From Chitinophagaceae bacterium (lineage in GTDB: Bacteria; Bacteroidota; Bacteroidia; Chitinophagales; Chitinophagaceae): a stretch of 64,000 bases of DNA. Both the position numbers and the translations under genes were made by a program. Shown here one piece after another: positions 1-8,871 of the stretch; position 1 is the stretch's first letter; every line of letters starts with the position of its first letter. The notes under the pieces were generated by a model. It worked only from the letters and a program-made list of their open reading frames with translations. It made no database searches and was not told the origin of the DNA. The stretch lies in assembly GCA_023957575.1 (NCBI GenBank), contig JAMLGU010000001.1, positions 434,001 through 498,000 of the forward strand. The letters run 5' to 3'.

Positions 1-1667
1 ATAACAATGCTGGTGCGGTTTTGCATCATATTATTGATGGCATCCTGCACTAACCTTTCACTCTCGGTATCTAATGAAGAAGTAGCTTCATCTAAAATCA
101 ATATGGGTGGGTTTTTCAATACGGCCCTGGCAATCGTAAGCCTTTGCCTTTCGCCGCCACTGAGTTTGCTGCCCCGGTCGCCAATATTGGTATCGTAGCC
201 TTCTTCTTTTTGAATAATAAAATTATGTGCATTAGCTATTTTGGCTGCTTGTATGATTTCTTCATTGGAGGCATCGGGCTGGCCGAGTGCAATATTGTTG
301 GCAATAGTATCGTTAAACAATATCGGCTCCTGCGTTACAATACTCATGAGGCTTCTCACAGACTGAAGTGCATAATCTTTAATATTGGTTCCGTCTATCA
401 GAACTGCCCCGCCGGTTACATCATGAAAACGCGGCACTAAATCGGCAAGCGTTGACTTTCCGGCACCTGAGGAGCCTACCAACGCAATGGTTTTACCCTT
501 TTCTATGGTCAGATTGATGTCATCCAATATCACTGCATCATCATAAGCAAACCGCACATTTTTGAATTCAATCTTATCATTGAAACTATGAAGTGTTTTA
601 CCGGTAGGATTATCATCCACCATAACCGGGGTTTTCAATACTTCTTCAATACGGGTTATGGCGGCATAGCCTTTATTGATATTACTAAAGGAGGTGGATA
701 GCGTTTTTACGGGATTGATAATATTGTAAAACATTGCCAGATAGCCCACAAAAGTAGAACCTTCCAAATTCATACTGCCTCCCAAAATCAACCTGCCACC
801 AAACCACAAAATACCCACAAAAACAAGAACTCCTAAAAATTCACTCATGGGCGAAGCCAAATCTCTCCTCCTGGAAATACGATTTTTTGTTTCCAGCAAT
901 TCGTCATTTACAGTATTGAATTTGCCTTTTAAAATGGATTCTATATTAAATGCTTTAATTACCCTTAATCCATTAAGTGTTTCTTCCAGAATTGAAATGG
1001 ATTCGCCCTGCTTTAAGGCAGCTTCATTCGATTGCCGTTTCAAGGCTTTGGATACGCGGCCTAAAACAAAACCAATGAGTGGAATACAAACCAGAATGGC
1101 TATAGTGAGTTGGGCACTGAGAATAAATAAGGTGATGAAAGTGAAAATAATCGTAAGTGGATCCCGTATCCAGCCCTCAAGCGTTCCTACAACCGAGCTT
1201 TCTACCTCATTTACATCATTGGTTACACGGCTGATAAGGTCGCCTTTTCTTTGCTCGGTGAAATAACCAATCGGTAAACGAAGAATTTTTGAATACAAAT
1301 CACTTCTAAATGTATTCACAATTCGGTTTTTTAACGGGTTTAAAGTATAAAAAGACAGGTACAGAAACAGATTTTTTAAAAATATGGCTGTCAGAAGTAC
1401 TACACATATAGCTGCCAGCATTTGCAGCAATGAATAACCTTGCAGATGGCCGTACAGCCAGGTTTTAATGTTCGCTAAACTGTCGCCCGAAGCAGCTACA
1501 GCAGGCAAATCCATTGTTTTGCCCAAAAATATCAAATCAAAAAACGGAATAAGCATACCAAAACTCACCAACCCGAAAATGATAGAAAGAATAGTGAATA
1601 AAAAATACAGGAATATCTTTCCTTTATAAGGCGCTAAATAGTGCAATATTCTCGAATATTTTTTCAT
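1..1667 (-). CDS. ABC exporter, MsbA-like fused permease/ATPase (3' end cut by window)
   Basis: Reading from an ATG at 1667 the product has an N-terminal transmembrane domain (about residues 1-310) followed by a nucleotide-binding domain with Walker A GSSGAGKST, signature LSGGERQRL and Walker B ILILDEATS. This order is that of half-size type IV ABC exporters (MsbA/lipid or multidrug family), which work as homodimers in the inner membrane. About 555 codons are present; the H-loop and last helices lie beyond base 1. It is divergent from rbfA with about 70 bp between starts. The substrate cannot be told from sequence; lipid A-core flipping is one possibility. Confidence 0.93.
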   Translation of the reverse strand, partial: MKKYSRILHYLAPYKGKIFLYFLFTILSIIFGLVSFGMLIPFFDLIFLGKTMDLPAVAASGDSLANIKTWLYGHLQGYSLLQMLAAICVVLLTAIFLKNLFLYLSFYTLNPLKNRIVNTFRSDLYSKILRLPIGYFTEQRKGDLISRVTNDVNEVESSVVGTLEGWIRDPLTIIFTFITLFILSAQLTIAILVCIPLIGFVLGRVSKALKRQSNEAALKQGESISILEETLNGLRVIKAFNIESILKGKFNTVNDELLETKNRISRRRDLASPMSEFLGVLVFVGILWFGGRLILGGSMNLEGSTFVGYLAMFYNIINPVKTLSTSFSNINKGYAAITRIEEVLKTPVMVDDNPTGKTLHSFNDKIEFKNVRFAYDDAVILDDINLTIEKGKTIALVGSSGAGKSTLADLVPRFHDVTGGAVLIDGTNIKDYALQSVRSLMSIVTQEPILFNDTIANNIALGQPDASNEEIIQAAKIANAHNFIIQKEEGYDTNIGDRGSKLSGGERQRLTIARAVLKNPPILILDEATSSLDTESERLVQDAINNMMQNRTSIV

Positions 1668-1737
1668 TCCGTTGAGAAATGGTAATTTATGCCCGCAAAG
1701 TAAGTAATTTTATACCGAAAATTCTAAAGACAGGGTT

Positions 1738-2109
1738 ATGGAGGAAAGTAAAAGACAAAAACAAGTGGCTAGTTTATTAAATGAAGAGATGAATGTCATT
1801 TTTCAAAAACTGGGGTTAAATATGATTAATGGCGGTATGGTTTCAATCTCTTCGGTAAAAGTAACTCCGGATTTACTGGAAGCAAGATTTTATCTGAGTT
1901 TCTTTCAGGTGGATGATGCTAAGGCTGCCTTAAAAAAGATAGAAGACAGGCATCATGACATAAAAAAAGAATTAACCACTTCGGTGAGGCACCAATTAAG
2001 AAATATGCCGGTATTAAAGTTTTTTTCGGATGATACGCTGGATCATGTTTTCAAGCTGGAGGAGTTGTTTAAGAAGATTAATGAAGAAAGAGAGCAAAAT
2101 TCTCAATAA
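1738..2109 (+). CDS. rbfA: Ribosome-binding factor A
   Basis: The 123-residue product has the length and pattern of RbfA, a KH-fold protein that binds the 30S subunit during late 16S rRNA maturation. It begins with the family's basic helix (SKRQKQVASLLNEE), has the central SSVKVTPDLLEARFYLSFF strand region and the C-terminal ELFKKINEE helix. The ATG at 1738 is the only sensible start. It is followed after 33 bp by a LolC/E-like permease gene, so the two may be co-transcribed. Confidence 0.93.
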   Translation: MEESKRQKQVASLLNEEMNVIFQKLGLNMINGGMVSISSVKVTPDLLEARFYLSFFQVDDAKAALKKIEDRHHDIKKELTTSVRHQLRNMPVLKFFSDDTLDHVFKLEELFKKINEEREQNSQ

Positions 2110-2142
2110 AATCCTGCTAATCAATCAAAATATAATCATTTA

Positions 2143-3378
2143 GTGGCCGGAAATTATTCCATACTCTTTGCATGGCGCTATTTTAAAGCCAAAAAATCAA
2201 CCAATGTAATCAATATTATTGCATGGATTTGTATTACTGCCATCGTAATCGGTACGGCAGCGCTTATACTGGTGCTTAGTGTTTTTAATGGCTTTGAAGG
2301 ATTGGTAAAGTCATTGTACGCTTCCTTTTACCCCGACCTCAGGATAAGCCCCAAAACCGGCAAAGTATTGGTTTTGACACCCGAGCAGGTTCAAAAGTTA
2401 TCTTCCGTGCAAGGCGTAAAAAATTTTTCGCTGGTGGTAGAAGAAAAGGCTTTGCTACGCAGCTACGATAATCAGGCGCTGGTATATTTGAAAGGGGTTG
2501 ACTCCAATTATAAGAAGATTAATAATGTTTCGGAACATATAATAGATGGGCGATTTGACATTGGCAATGCCCAAAAACCTTTATTGATAGTGGGCGTAGG
2601 AATCGAGGGTTCGCTGGGCATCAGGGCCGACTACAGTATAGCGCCTCTTTCTATTTATATTCCCCGAAAAAGTGATACTGAGCAGTTTGATGAGTTTAGC
2701 AATATTATAAGCGATACCATACATACATCAGGCGCTTTTATGATTCAGCAGGACTTTGACAGCAAATATGCCATTACGGACATTGATTTCTTAAAAGACG
2801 GGCTGCTGCTGGCAGCCGATGAGTACAGTGCTGTGGAAATTGCAGTAACTGACCCCAAAAAGACCGATTTGGCAAAAAAACAGATAGAAAGTTTATTAGG
2901 AAGCAATTTCAAGGTAGAAGACCGCTACCAGCAAAATCAAAGCCTTTATTCGGTGATGAGTATGGAGCGTTGGATTTTTTATGCAATCCTGAGCCTAATT
3001 TTAGTGGTGGCCGCTTTTAATATGGTAGGCGCTTTAACCATGTTGGTTTTAGAAAAACAAAAAGACATCAGTATTCTGAACGCTCTGGGCGCTGGCAGGC
3101 GTTTTATTCAAAAAATATTCTTGAATGAAGGATTCCTGCTGGCAGTAATTGGCGGAGTGATTGGAATGATTTTGGCGCTGATTATCGTTATTTTACAGCA
3201 GAAATTTCACCTCATACCATTGGAAGGCGGTTCGTTTGTCATTGATTATTTCCCGGTTCAATTAAGGCTGATTGATTTTGTGCTGGTGGCAGCAACCGTT
3301 TTGATAATCGCTTTTGCAGCCTCCTGGATTCCTTCTTTAAAAGCATCACAACAGGAATTTTCATTAAGAAGCGAATAA
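2143..3378 (+). CDS. FtsX/LolC-LolE-type lipoprotein-releasing permease
   Basis: This 411-residue inner membrane protein has the MacB/FtsX layout. There is one N-terminal transmembrane helix (about 22-50), a large periplasmic domain (about 55-270), then three C-terminal helices around 275-305, 325-350 and 375-400. The N-terminal FAWRYFKAKKSTNVIN segment and the VVAAFNMVGALTMLVLEK motif are typical of LolC/LolE, which release lipoproteins from the inner membrane with the ATPase LolD. It starts with GTG at 2143; no in-frame ATG fits the conserved N-terminus. LolD is not in the window. The specific Lol assignment is inference; the FtsX-permease assignment is firm. Confidence 0.88.
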   Translation: MAGNYSILFAWRYFKAKKSTNVINIIAWICITAIVIGTAALILVLSVFNGFEGLVKSLYASFYPDLRISPKTGKVLVLTPEQVQKLSSVQGVKNFSLVVEEKALLRSYDNQALVYLKGVDSNYKKINNVSEHIIDGRFDIGNAQKPLLIVGVGIEGSLGIRADYSIAPLSIYIPRKSDTEQFDEFSNIISDTIHTSGAFMIQQDFDSKYAITDIDFLKDGLLLAADEYSAVEIAVTDPKKTDLAKKQIESLLGSNFKVEDRYQQNQSLYSVMSMERWIFYAILSLILVVAAFNMVGALTMLVLEKQKDISILNALGAGRRFIQKIFLNEGFLLAVIGGVIGMILALIIVILQQKFHLIPLEGGSFVIDYFPVQLRLIDFVLVAATVLIIAFAASWIPSLKASQQEFSLRSE

Positions 3379-3455
3379 TTTAGTAAAACCGGTCATTTGT
3401 TAAACCAATTACCGATGTTCGTGTAGGTTTGGAGCCAATTTCAAACATTTCGGCT

Positions 3456-3463
3456 TATTTTTG
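3456..3463 (+). promoter_or_regulatory. Bacteroidota -7 promoter element upstream of ffh
   Basis: TATTTTTG matches the TAnnTTTG -7 consensus of the Bacteroidota housekeeping sigma factor. It lies 30 bp before the ffh ATG, in the only intergenic gap of this block. No clear -33 TTTG was found at the usual 19-21 bp spacing. Confidence 0.5.
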
Positions 3464-3493
3464 CAGCCCTTAAAATAAAATTGTATTTGAATT

Positions 3494-4831
3494 ATGTTTA
3501 ATAATTTACAGGATAAATTAGACAGCGCTTTTAAAAATCTGAAAGGTCAGGCCAGAATTACCGAGTTGAACGTTGCTACAACGGTAAAGGAAATAAGGCG
3601 TGCCTTAGTAGATGCGGATGTGAACTATAAAATCGCAAAAGAATTTACCGATAAAATTAAAGATAAAGCCATTGGCGAAAAAGTAATCAATGCCGTTAGC
3701 CCGGGGCAGTTGATGGTGAAGATTGTAAAGGACGAGCTTGCCGAACTGATGGGTGGCGAAGAAGCTGTTTTCAATGCCAAAGGCAATCCGGCCGTAATTT
3801 TGATTGCGGGTCTTCAGGGTAGTGGTAAAACCACCTTCAGTGGAAAACTTGCCAATTACCTGAAATCAAAAAAAGGATTGTCTCCAATGTTGGTGGCAGC
3901 CGATATTTACCGGCCGGCAGCTATGGAACAGTTGCGGGTTTTGGGCGAGCAGATAGGTGTGGATGTGCATATCGAAGCAGAAAATAAAGATGCGGTGAGC
4001 ATTGCCAAAAATGCAGTAGCCGAAGCTAAAAGCAAGAATAAAAATGTGCTCATTATAGATACTGCGGGTCGTTTGGCCATTGACGAAGCTATGATGACTG
4101 AGGTCTCCAACATCCGAAATGCAGTGAACCCTCAGGAAATATTGTTTGTAGTGGACAGCATGACAGGTCAGGATGCAGTAAATACAGCCAAAGCGTTTAA
4201 TGAAAGACTTGATTTTACCGGTGTGGTTTTAACAAAATTAGATGGCGATACCCGAGGTGGGGCGGCTATCTCCATCAAATACACTGTAAACAAACCCATC
4301 AAGTTTGTAAGCAATGGCGAAAAAATGGATGCGCTGGATGTTTTTTATCCCGAAAGGATGGCACAGCGTATTTTGGGCATGGGCGACATTACCTCACTGG
4401 TAGAGAAGGCGCAGGAGCAGTTTGATGAAGAGCAAGCTAAAAAATTGGAGAGTAAAATCCGTAAAAACAAATTTGACTTTGCCGATTTCAAGCAGCAATT
4501 GCAGCAGATAAAGAAAATGGGTAATATGAAGGATTTGTTGGGCATGATTCCGGGTGTAGGTAAGCAAATTAAAGACCTTGATATTAGTGATGACAGTTTT
4601 AAGGGTATAGAATGTATCATTGATTCCATGACACCCGAAGAGCGAAGCAACCCCGATCTCATTAATGCCAGTCGCCGGAAGCGAATTGCCAAAGGCTGCG
4701 GAAAGGATATTGCAGATGTAAATGCCTTTATGAAGCAGTTTGAGCAAATGAGGGATATGATGAAAAACATGAATAAAATGGGTGCATTTGGCCGCATGAT
4801 GCCCGGAATGGGAGGAAACAGGCCTTTTTAG
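3494..4831 (+). CDS. ffh: Signal recognition particle GTPase Ffh
   Basis: This 445-residue protein has the N domain (1-85), the G domain with GLQGSGKT (106-113), DTAGR and TKLDGD motifs, and a methionine-rich M domain with FGRMMPGMGG near the end. It is the protein subunit of SRP, binding 4.5S RNA and signal sequences and docking with FtsY at the membrane. Length and motif spacing are normal. The gene precedes rpsP by about 140 bp, which is the common ffh-rpsP-rimM neighbourhood. Confidence 0.98.
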   Translation: MFNNLQDKLDSAFKNLKGQARITELNVATTVKEIRRALVDADVNYKIAKEFTDKIKDKAIGEKVINAVSPGQLMVKIVKDELAELMGGEEAVFNAKGNPAVILIAGLQGSGKTTFSGKLANYLKSKKGLSPMLVAADIYRPAAMEQLRVLGEQIGVDVHIEAENKDAVSIAKNAVAEAKSKNKNVLIIDTAGRLAIDEAMMTEVSNIRNAVNPQEILFVVDSMTGQDAVNTAKAFNERLDFTGVVLTKLDGDTRGGAAISIKYTVNKPIKFVSNGEKMDALDVFYPERMAQRILGMGDITSLVEKAQEQFDEEQAKKLESKIRKNKFDFADFKQQLQQIKKMGNMKDLLGMIPGVGKQIKDLDISDDSFKGIECIIDSMTPEERSNPDLINASRRKRIAKGCGKDIADVNAFMKQFEQMRDMMKNMNKMGAFGRMMPGMGGNRPF

Positions 4832-4877
4832 GGGTAAAATTGCCCAAAAAAATCAAAAATAACCGTAAAAAAAATTG

Positions 4878-4913
4878 TTTTTGTAAAAATTGCAAAAAGA
4901 ATTCTTATTTTTG
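4878..4913 (+). promoter_or_regulatory. Promoter of rpsP
   Basis: TATTTTTG (4906-4913) fits the -7 element and TTTTTG (4878-4883) lies 22 bp upstream, close to the expected -33 position. The start codon is about 60 nt downstream, leaving a leader that contains the CAACTGGGACT segment but no obvious S16 control hairpin. Confidence 0.5.
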
Positions 4914-4974
4914 GTGCCCCAATATCAACTGGGACTAAACAATTATTTTTTAAAGCCTTAAATGTCTATTTAAA

Positions 4975-5448
4975 ATGGCAGCTAAGATTAGATTGCAAAG
5001 ACACGGGTCCAAAAAGAGGCCCTTTTACTTCATTGTGGTAGCAGATGCAAGAAGCCCTCGTGATGGTAAATTTATTCAGAAATTAGGTACCTACAATCCT
5101 TTGACTATCCCGGCTACAATTGAGCTGGATCGTCAAAAAGCGTTGGAATGGCTTAACAAAGGCGCTACGCCTACCGATACTGTTCGCCGTATCCTGAGCT
5201 TTAAAGGTGTTTTGTATTTGAAGCATTTACTTCGCGGTGTAAAATTGGGTCTGTTTGATGAAGCTGCAGCTATGCAAAAATTCACTACCTGGAGCGCCGA
5301 GCATGACTTACAAGTGAAAAAACGTCAGGCAAAAGCAATCGAGGAAAGAAAAGCTAAACGTAGAGCAGCAGGACCACAAAAAGTAGCATCAGCAAGACCT
5401 GCTGAAACCACTGCGCCCAAAGCCGATGCTGAACCAAGTGCAGAATAG
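4975..5448 (+). CDS. rpsP: 30S ribosomal protein S16
   Basis: The first 80 residues ([19 protein letters not shown] onward, with the [11 protein letters not shown] motif) are bS16, a 30S assembly protein. As in many Bacteroidota, the protein is extended (157 residues) by a lysine/alanine-rich low-complexity tail of about 60 residues that ends in [10 protein letters not shown]. The start is unambiguous. Confidence 0.97.
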   Translation: MAAKIRLQRHGSKKRPFYFIVVADARSPRDGKFIQKLGTYNPLTIPATIELDRQKALEWLNKGATPTDTVRRILSFKGVLYLKHLLRGVKLGLFDEAAAMQKFTTWSAEHDLQVKKRQAKAIEERKAKRRAAGPQKVASARPAETTAPKADAEPSAE

Positions 5449-5471
5449 TTAAGCTATGAAGTAAAAAATTG

Positions 5472-5611
5472 AGGCTGTCTCAAAAAAGTATTTCACAATA
5501 AAACAAAGATTATAAAGCGTGTAACCAAAGATAGATTTCAAATTTCTCTTTCCATTATTTCTCTTTATAATTTTTTTTAATAAGTGAAAAGTTGCGCTTT
5601 TGAGACAGCCT
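5472..5611. mobile_element. MITE-like element with 14-bp terminal inverted repeats
   Basis: AGGCTGTCTCAAAA (5472-5485) is repeated perfectly in inverted orientation as TTTTGAGACAGCCT (5598-5611), enclosing about 112 bp of AT-rich noncoding DNA. The subterminal parts also match imperfectly. GGCTGTCTCAAAA-type ends are familiar from IS1182/IS5-like insertion sequences. With no transposase this is best read as a non-autonomous miniature element between rpsP and rimM. It may also act as a terminator because the right arm runs into a T tract. Confidence 0.6.
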
Positions 5612-5642
5612 TTTTTTATTGATTTGGAAAAAAGGATTTCTC

Positions 5643-6170
5643 ATGACTCAAAGTTCAAAATATTTCAGTATTGGACGACTGGCGGGTACGCACGGACTCA
5701 AGGGCGATCTGGTACTGAAACATGCTTTAGGTGAGAAAAATGATTTTCAAGGACTGAAAAAAATATTTATTAAAGACGGAGAAGCCGATTATTTTCCATG
5801 GTTTATTGAAATAGCAAGGGTAAAAAATAATGATGAAACCTACCTGAAAATAGAAGGCATCAATTCAAAAGAAGAAGCTCAAAAATTGGTTCAGAAGGAA
5901 GTTTGGCTTACAGAAAAAGACTTTAGAAAATATGTGGGAGAGGCCTCTGTCATCAGTCTTCTGGAGTTTACACTCATCGAAGGAAAAAAAGAACTGGGAG
6001 TTATTGAAGAAGTGATTGAACAGCCGCACCAGATCCTGTGCAGAACCACTATCGAAGGTAAGGAAGCCTATATCCCGCTGCATGAAGAAACACTCATTGA
6101 AATTAACCAAAAGAAAAAAACTGTATCAGTAAAACTACCCGAAGGACTTTTGGATATTTATTTGAAATAG
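5643..6170 (+). CDS. rimM: 16S rRNA processing protein RimM
   Basis: The protein has the RimM N-terminal motif (YFSIGRLAGTHGLKGDL) and a C-terminal PRC-barrel domain that includes the EEVIEQPHQILCR and EAYIPLHEETL segments. RimM binds S19 and assists 30S head maturation. The ATG at 5643 is chosen because an upstream in-frame TTG at 5619 would add residues not seen in the family and lies at the edge of the MITE-like element. The resulting 175 residues match family length. Confidence 0.94.
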   Translation: MTQSSKYFSIGRLAGTHGLKGDLVLKHALGEKNDFQGLKKIFIKDGEADYFPWFIEIARVKNNDETYLKIEGINSKEEAQKLVQKEVWLTEKDFRKYVGEASVISLLEFTLIEGKKELGVIEEVIEQPHQILCRTTIEGKEAYIPLHEETLIEINQKKKTVSVKLPEGLLDIYLK

Positions 6171-6393
6171 CAGCATTATATGCTAACCACAATTCGGTTG
6201 GTTAGAAGTATTTCTGATGAACATTTGTGCCATAAATCCCTAAATCGCAAAACTCACGAGGATTGGCGGCGTTATTACCAATACCCTGGTTCAATGATTT
6301 TACAAAATATCCAATAATTAGAAATTTTAATAAAATGTGATTTGGTTTTTATAATTGAAAAATAAATCCTTTCCCGGAGTTTAGGGTTAATGC

Positions 6394-6401
6394 TAACTTT
6401 G
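6394..6401 (+). promoter_or_regulatory. -7 promoter element abutting dinB start
   Basis: TAACTTTG fits TAnnTTTG and ends only 5 bp before the TTG start codon of dinB. If used, transcription would begin at or inside the start codon, giving a leaderless mRNA. No -33 element is evident. Confidence 0.4.
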
Positions 6402-6406
6402 CCTTA

Positions 6407-7570
6407 TTGGCAGAAAATGTTCCTCATATCGCTCATTTCGATCTTGATTCCTTTTATGTGTCGGTGGAGATTCTTCTGAATCCCGAACTGAAAGGCAAAC
6501 CGGTTATTGTTGGCGGCAGTACCAATAGGGGCGTGGTTGCCACCTGTAGCTACGAAACCCGTAAGTTTGGCGTTCATTCTGCCATGCCCATGACGAAGGC
6601 TTTGCAACTGTGCCCGCAGGCGATTGTATTACCCGGGCACTATGACCGGTATCACCATTATTCGGATGTGGTTACAGAAATTATTTCTTCTCGAGTGCCT
6701 CGCTTTCAGAAAGCGTCTATTGACGAATTTTATTGCGATCTGGCAGGTATGGAAAAGTATTTTAACATTAGTCAATACCTGTGCAACCTTCGAAAAGAAA
6801 TAATAGAAACAACAGGGCTGCCCATATCCTGTGGACTGGCATCGGCAAAGTTTATTGCAAAGATGGCAACCAATGAAGCAAAACCCAATGGTTTTCTGGA
6901 AATAGCTGTAGGAGAAGAAAGGGATTTTCTGTGGCCGATGAGTTTGGATAAAATTCCGGGAGTAGGCAAACAGACGGAGCAAAAACTCAGAGCGATGGGA
7001 ATGAAGACGATTGGCGACATTGCAAAAGCGCCTAAATACCTGCTTGAACACAGGCTTGGCAAATGGGGAGCCGATATTTGGAATAAAGCGAATGTTACAG
7101 ACAGTTCCGAAGTGGAAAGCGATCGGGAACAAAAAAGCATGAGCAGGGAGATTACTTTCGAAAAGGACCAATCGAACATTGAGTTTCTGCATATTCAACT
7201 GGCAAAACTTACCGAGAAGAATGCCTTTGACCTGCGGCAGTGTGGTAAACAGACAGCTTGCGTAGCCATAAAACTACGTTATTCTGATTTTGAAACCATC
7301 ACCCGCCAGTCAATGGTAGCATATACAGCTCTTGATGATGAACTGATTCTGAAAGTGCACGAGATTTTTGATGAGGTTTATGAGCGCAATCGTTCTGTAC
7401 GGTTGATTGGCATACGCTTCAGCCATCTGGCGGATAGGGGTATGCAAATGGATATGTTTAACCGGCAAGAAGAAAAACTAAATCTTTATAAGGCAATTGA
7501 CAGTATTAAAAACAGGTTTGGAAATGCTGCGGTTACCAAAGCGGTTGCCAGGTCCGAAGAAAAGAAATAA
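6407..7570 (+). CDS. dinB: DNA polymerase IV (Y-family)
   Basis: This 387-residue translesion polymerase has the palm motifs FDLDSFYVSVE (metal ligand D12) and SIDEFYCDL (D106/E107). It also has the helix-hairpin-helix LDKIPGVGKQTEQKL and a little-finger domain. The C-terminus contains QMDMFNR, which resembles a beta-clamp binding peptide. The TTG at 6407 is taken as start because the conserved HIAHFDLDSF lies seven residues in and no in-frame ATG precedes it. It is convergent with the CNNM/CBS gene, 5 bp away. SOS control is not visible. Confidence 0.95.
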   Translation: MAENVPHIAHFDLDSFYVSVEILLNPELKGKPVIVGGSTNRGVVATCSYETRKFGVHSAMPMTKALQLCPQAIVLPGHYDRYHHYSDVVTEIISSRVPRFQKASIDEFYCDLAGMEKYFNISQYLCNLRKEIIETTGLPISCGLASAKFIAKMATNEAKPNGFLEIAVGEERDFLWPMSLDKIPGVGKQTEQKLRAMGMKTIGDIAKAPKYLLEHRLGKWGADIWNKANVTDSSEVESDREQKSMSREITFEKDQSNIEFLHIQLAKLTEKNAFDLRQCGKQTACVAIKLRYSDFETITRQSMVAYTALDDELILKVHEIFDEVYERNRSVRLIGIRFSHLADRGMQMDMFNRQEEKLNLYKAIDSIKNRFGNAAVTKAVARSEEKK

Positions 7571-7575
7571 TGGTT

Positions 7576-8871
7576 TTATTCCTCCTCCATTTCGCTTCTT
7601 AGTTCCGGACTTATTTTTACCAGTACTTTGTCAATGCGATGGCCGTCCATATCAATCACTTCAAAGTCAAAACCATTCCAGTCAAGCTTTTCGGTTGTTT
7701 TAGGAATCCGTTGCAGTTTGTGCAGAATAAATCCTGCTAATGTATCAAACTCCTGTTCGCCTTCATTCATCCAGTCGGCCTTGTCGAAGTAAGACAGGAA
7801 ATCATAAAAAGGTATCTGGGCATCTACAATAAAACTGCCGTCTTCCCGTTCAATAATTTCATAATCTTCTTCGTCCTCCTGAGGCATATCGCCAATGATG
7901 GCCTCCAGAATATCTTTCAGCGTAAGCATCCCCAACACGCTGCCGTACTCATCCACAATAAAGCAAGAATTTTGTTGCGCTTCCTTAAATTTCTCCATTA
8001 CCTTGAAGGCGGCATTATTTTCCGGCACAAACAGGGCAGGTCGCATCAGGTCTTTAAATTGTATGGTGTCTTTGTTGATGTATAAATCCTTCATTGAAAT
8101 GATACCCTTAATATTGTCAATTACCCCATCACAAACAGGATAGATAGAATGTGTTTCCCGGAGAATTTTTTCTTTGATAATTTCTTCTGTATCATCCACA
8201 TTAAACCACACGATATCACTCCGGTGTGTCATCAGTGAGGTAATATTACGGTCGCTAAGATGGAAAATACGCTCTATAATTTCCTGCTCGGTTTCTTCCA
8301 GCGTGCCTTGTTCGGCGCCTTCATTAATGATGGCTTTTATTTCATCTTCTGTTACCTGATTGTCCTTTGGTTTGATACCCAAAACAGAAGCGACCAGTTT
8401 ACTCGATTTGCTCAATAATAAAATAAAAGGGTAGGCAATAAAACCAATTATCTTCATTGGTCCTGCCACTAATTTGGCAATTTTTTCAGGTCTCGATAAT
8501 CCCAGCCTTTTGGGAACCAGTTCGCCAAAAACTAAGGTGAAATAGGTAATCACTATAAGAAGAAAAACGGTAGCCAGGTCTTTACTATAGGGCTCAATTA
8601 CAGGAAATTGAGATAAAAACGCAACAATAGAGCCGGTCAGTTTATCGCCTGAGTAAATACCCGTCAAAATACCTATTAAAGTAATGCCTATTTGCACCGT
8701 CGATAAAAAAGTATCGGGATGTTCTGCCAATTTTAAGGCTTCAGCCGCCTTTTTATCGCCTTTATTTGCCTGTGCTTCTAATCTTGCTTTTCGGGCAGAT
8801 ACCAATGCTATTTCTGCCATTGAAAATAGTCCATTGAGTATAATCAATAAGGCTATTATAAATAATTCCAT
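7576..8871 (-). CDS. CNNM/CBS/CorC_HlyC membrane protein (hemolysin C-like family)
   Basis: At 431 residues it has the UPF0053 architecture. An N-terminal CNNM transmembrane domain (1-190, with the LVFGELVPKRLGL motif) is followed by two CBS domains (about 205-330) and a C-terminal CorC_HlyC domain (about 345-425). Members are linked to Mg/Co efflux or Na-dependent Mg transport; the old hemolysin label is not a function. Its ATG overlaps the stop of the upstream PAP2 gene in a TAATG junction, so the two are translationally coupled. Confidence 0.93.
   Translation of the reverse strand: MELFIIALLIILNGLFSMAEIALVSARKARLEAQANKGDKKAAEALKLAEHPDTFLSTVQIGITLIGILTGIYSGDKLTGSIVAFLSQFPVIEPYSKDLATVFLLIVITYFTLVFGELVPKRLGLSRPEKIAKLVAGPMKIIGFIAYPFILLLSKSSKLVASVLGIKPKDNQVTEDEIKAIINEGAEQGTLEETEQEIIERIFHLSDRNITSLMTHRSDIVWFNVDDTEEIIKEKILRETHSIYPVCDGVIDNIKGIISMKDLYINKDTIQFKDLMRPALFVPENNAAFKVMEKFKEAQQNSCFIVDEYGSVLGMLTLKDILEAIIGDMPQEDEEDYEIIEREDGSFIVDAQIPFYDFLSYFDKADWMNEGEQEFDTLAGFILHKLQRIPKTTEKLDWNGFDFEVIDMDGHRIDKVLVKISPELRSEMEEE

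Noticed and set aside
5472..5611. Ordinary rho-independent terminator of rpsP
   Set aside because: The arms are perfect but about 112 nt apart, too far for an efficient intrinsic terminator; an IS-derived element explains the ends better.
6629..7198. Long minus-strand ORF opposite dinB
   Set aside because: It lies wholly inside the well-supported dinB gene, has low-complexity composition and no family resemblance.
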